Positions 63,225 to 64,000 of a stretch of 64,000 nt of DNA are shown here, piece after piece. Numbering within the stretch: position 1 is the first letter of the stretch; each line of letters begins with the position of its first letter. Below the pieces are notes generated by a model. That model was not told the DNA's origin, did no database searches, and saw only the letters and a program-made list of their open reading frames with translations. A program made the position numbers and the translations under genes. The stretch is from the NCBI GenBank assembly GCA_027459785.1, contig DAIDGU010000070.1, positions 42,438-106,437 of the forward strand, given 5' to 3'. The stretch comes from Ktedonobacteria bacterium. GTDB taxonomy: Bacteria; Chloroflexota; Ktedonobacteria; Ktedonobacterales; JACDGC01.

Positions 63225-64000
63225 CAGCCGTTGCCCCCTCCCCCTGTGACCGAGATACCAACCGTTGAGCATAGACCGCATATGCCGCATCATCTACATC
63301 AGACGACGAACGATACGGTTCACTGGACTTCATGCCGAAGACTTTGCGCTTGCGGATGACTTCATCCCGAAAGGTCGTCCCCTTGTGCTGATAGTGCTTC
63401 ATCTGCCGCCGCCCAATTTGGTCGAAGACCTCATCCAGCGCCAGATCTGACGGGACCGCCCCCTCTCCCCCTTGCCACGCCGCCCAACTTTCCAGGTAGC
63501 CCAGAATCGCCGCCAGCATCTGATGTTCCTTGAACTGGCGCACCTTCTGGCGCTCTGCCGGCTCAGCGTTCACCTGTTCAAACGTCACCGCTTGCACGAC
63601 CCGCCAGAACGCCGACACCGGCCACGCACAGGATGCCTGGCGATTCGGCACCGTATGCCGCAGCCAATTGCCCGTGACATACTGCCACACCGCATCCAGC
63701 CGGTCGAAGGTGCCGGCCACCGTCTCACAGCCCACCTCATGCAGCACCGCCCGTTTCAAGCGCACTTCCACCCGTGCCACCGGGTCCGCCCCATTCCACC
63801 CATGCCGCGCCCAGATATCCCCCAACCATGCTTTATCGGGACTCTTGCGCCGAATCTCACGGGGCTTGTCGTACACCTGGACTTCCACATCTCCCCGTGG
63901 AGAGAACGTCAACGTTTCTTGTTGGCGATAGCGTTTCACCAACTGCAACTGTGGCCGTTCCTTGCCCCGCCCAGTATCGGCAATGTGCAGCACCAGCGCA
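63184..64000 (-). CDS. Rep-like protein of the integrated element (5' end outside window)
   Basis: At least 272 residues are visible and the frame stays open at the right edge, so the N-terminus is missing. Segments such as VQVYDKPREIRRK, AWLGDIWARHGWNG and VARVEVRLKRAVLHEVG resemble the C-terminal half of replication-initiation (Rep_trans or RCR-like) proteins found on integrative elements. The last 30 residues are Asp/Gly-rich and disordered. I see no catalytic Tyr in the visible part and cannot confirm a relaxase. The adjacent integrase and excisionase genes support a mobile element that runs out of the window. Confidence 0.5.
   Translation of the reverse strand, partial: ALVLHIADTGRGKERPQLQLVKRYRQQETLTFSPRGDVEVQVYDKPREIRRKSPDKAWLGDIWARHGWNGADPVARVEVRLKRAVLHEVGCETVAGTFDRLDAVWQYVTGNWLRHTVPNRQASCAWPVSAFWRVVQAVTFEQVNAEPAERQKVRQFKEHQMLAAILGYLESWAAWQGGEGAVPSDLALDEVFDQIGRRQMKHYQHKGTTFRDEVIRKRKVFGMKSSEPYRSSSDVDDAAYAVYAQRLVSRSQGEGATADDDGNGNGVAVGE

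Overview
The window looks like a chromosome segment of a GC-rich Chloroflexota bacterium, perhaps near Ktedonobacteria or Thermomicrobia; this is inferred from gene content and no 16S gene is present. Supporting points are a B12-dependent ribonucleotide reductase and a RadA both carrying inteins, a deazaflavin (F420)-type nitroreductase, a short EF-Ts, sigma-54 without neighbouring activators, WD40 and Ser/Thr-kinase signalling genes, and many short GC-rich dispersed intergenic repeats. Coding density is high and most starts have a clear GGAGG-type ribosome site.

Layout. 1-11.2 kb (minus strand): radA with one intein, a deazaflavin-dependent oxidoreductase, nrdJ with three inteins behind a promoter carrying two putative NrdR boxes, and a small KGG-repeat stress protein. 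11.5-16.4 kb: a GT2 glycosyltransferase coupled to a YbhN-like flippase, a TIR-membrane-WD40 gene with a frameshift, an SRPBCC gene with an in-frame stop, and an SCP2-like protein. 16.4-24.8 kb: orphan CheB, GT4 glycosyltransferase, Ser/Thr kinase, then a glycan operon (glycosyltransferase, glf, and a GH1-RmlD fusion). 25-34.8 kb: ftsH, a membrane protein, a double GNAT, a PrsW-type protease, a secreted S53 peptidase, and a decayed double-GNAT pseudogene. 34.8-40.6 kb: the rpsB-tsf-pyrH-frr-uppS-cdsA translation/envelope operon, interrupted by dispersed repeats and closed by a strong terminator. 40.6-48.4 kb: a PIG-V-like mannosyltransferase, a GlsB-like stress protein behind a sigma-54-type promoter, a HEPN/MNT pair, argJ, a WYL regulator, a GNAT and rny. 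48.6-57.3 kb: an ECF-like sigma factor overlapping a Rieske protein, a YraQ-type permease, pepF, a proline-rich TPR membrane protein and rpoN. 57.4-61.5 kb: a NarL-type two-component pair and a GMC oxidoreductase. 61.7 kb to the right edge: tRNA-Arg(UCU) with an integrated element (tyrosine integrase, excisionase-like HTH protein, truncated Rep-like gene) running out of the window.

How the parts fit. Envelope and glycan building recurs: UppS supplies the polyprenyl carrier, CdsA makes CDP-diacylglycerol, and the GT2/YbhN pair, PIG-V protein, GT4 enzymes and Glf would use lipid- or nucleotide-linked sugars. Proteolysis is also well represented (FtsH, PrsW, S53, PepF). The least ordinary items are the four inteins, one ending in Lys-Gln directly before the RNR thiyl-radical cysteine; the sigma/Rieske overlap, which could be a redox-sensing sigma switch; the TIR-TM-WD40 protein whose propeller is complete only after repair of a frameshift; and the dispersed palindromic repeats that enter even the ribosomal operon.
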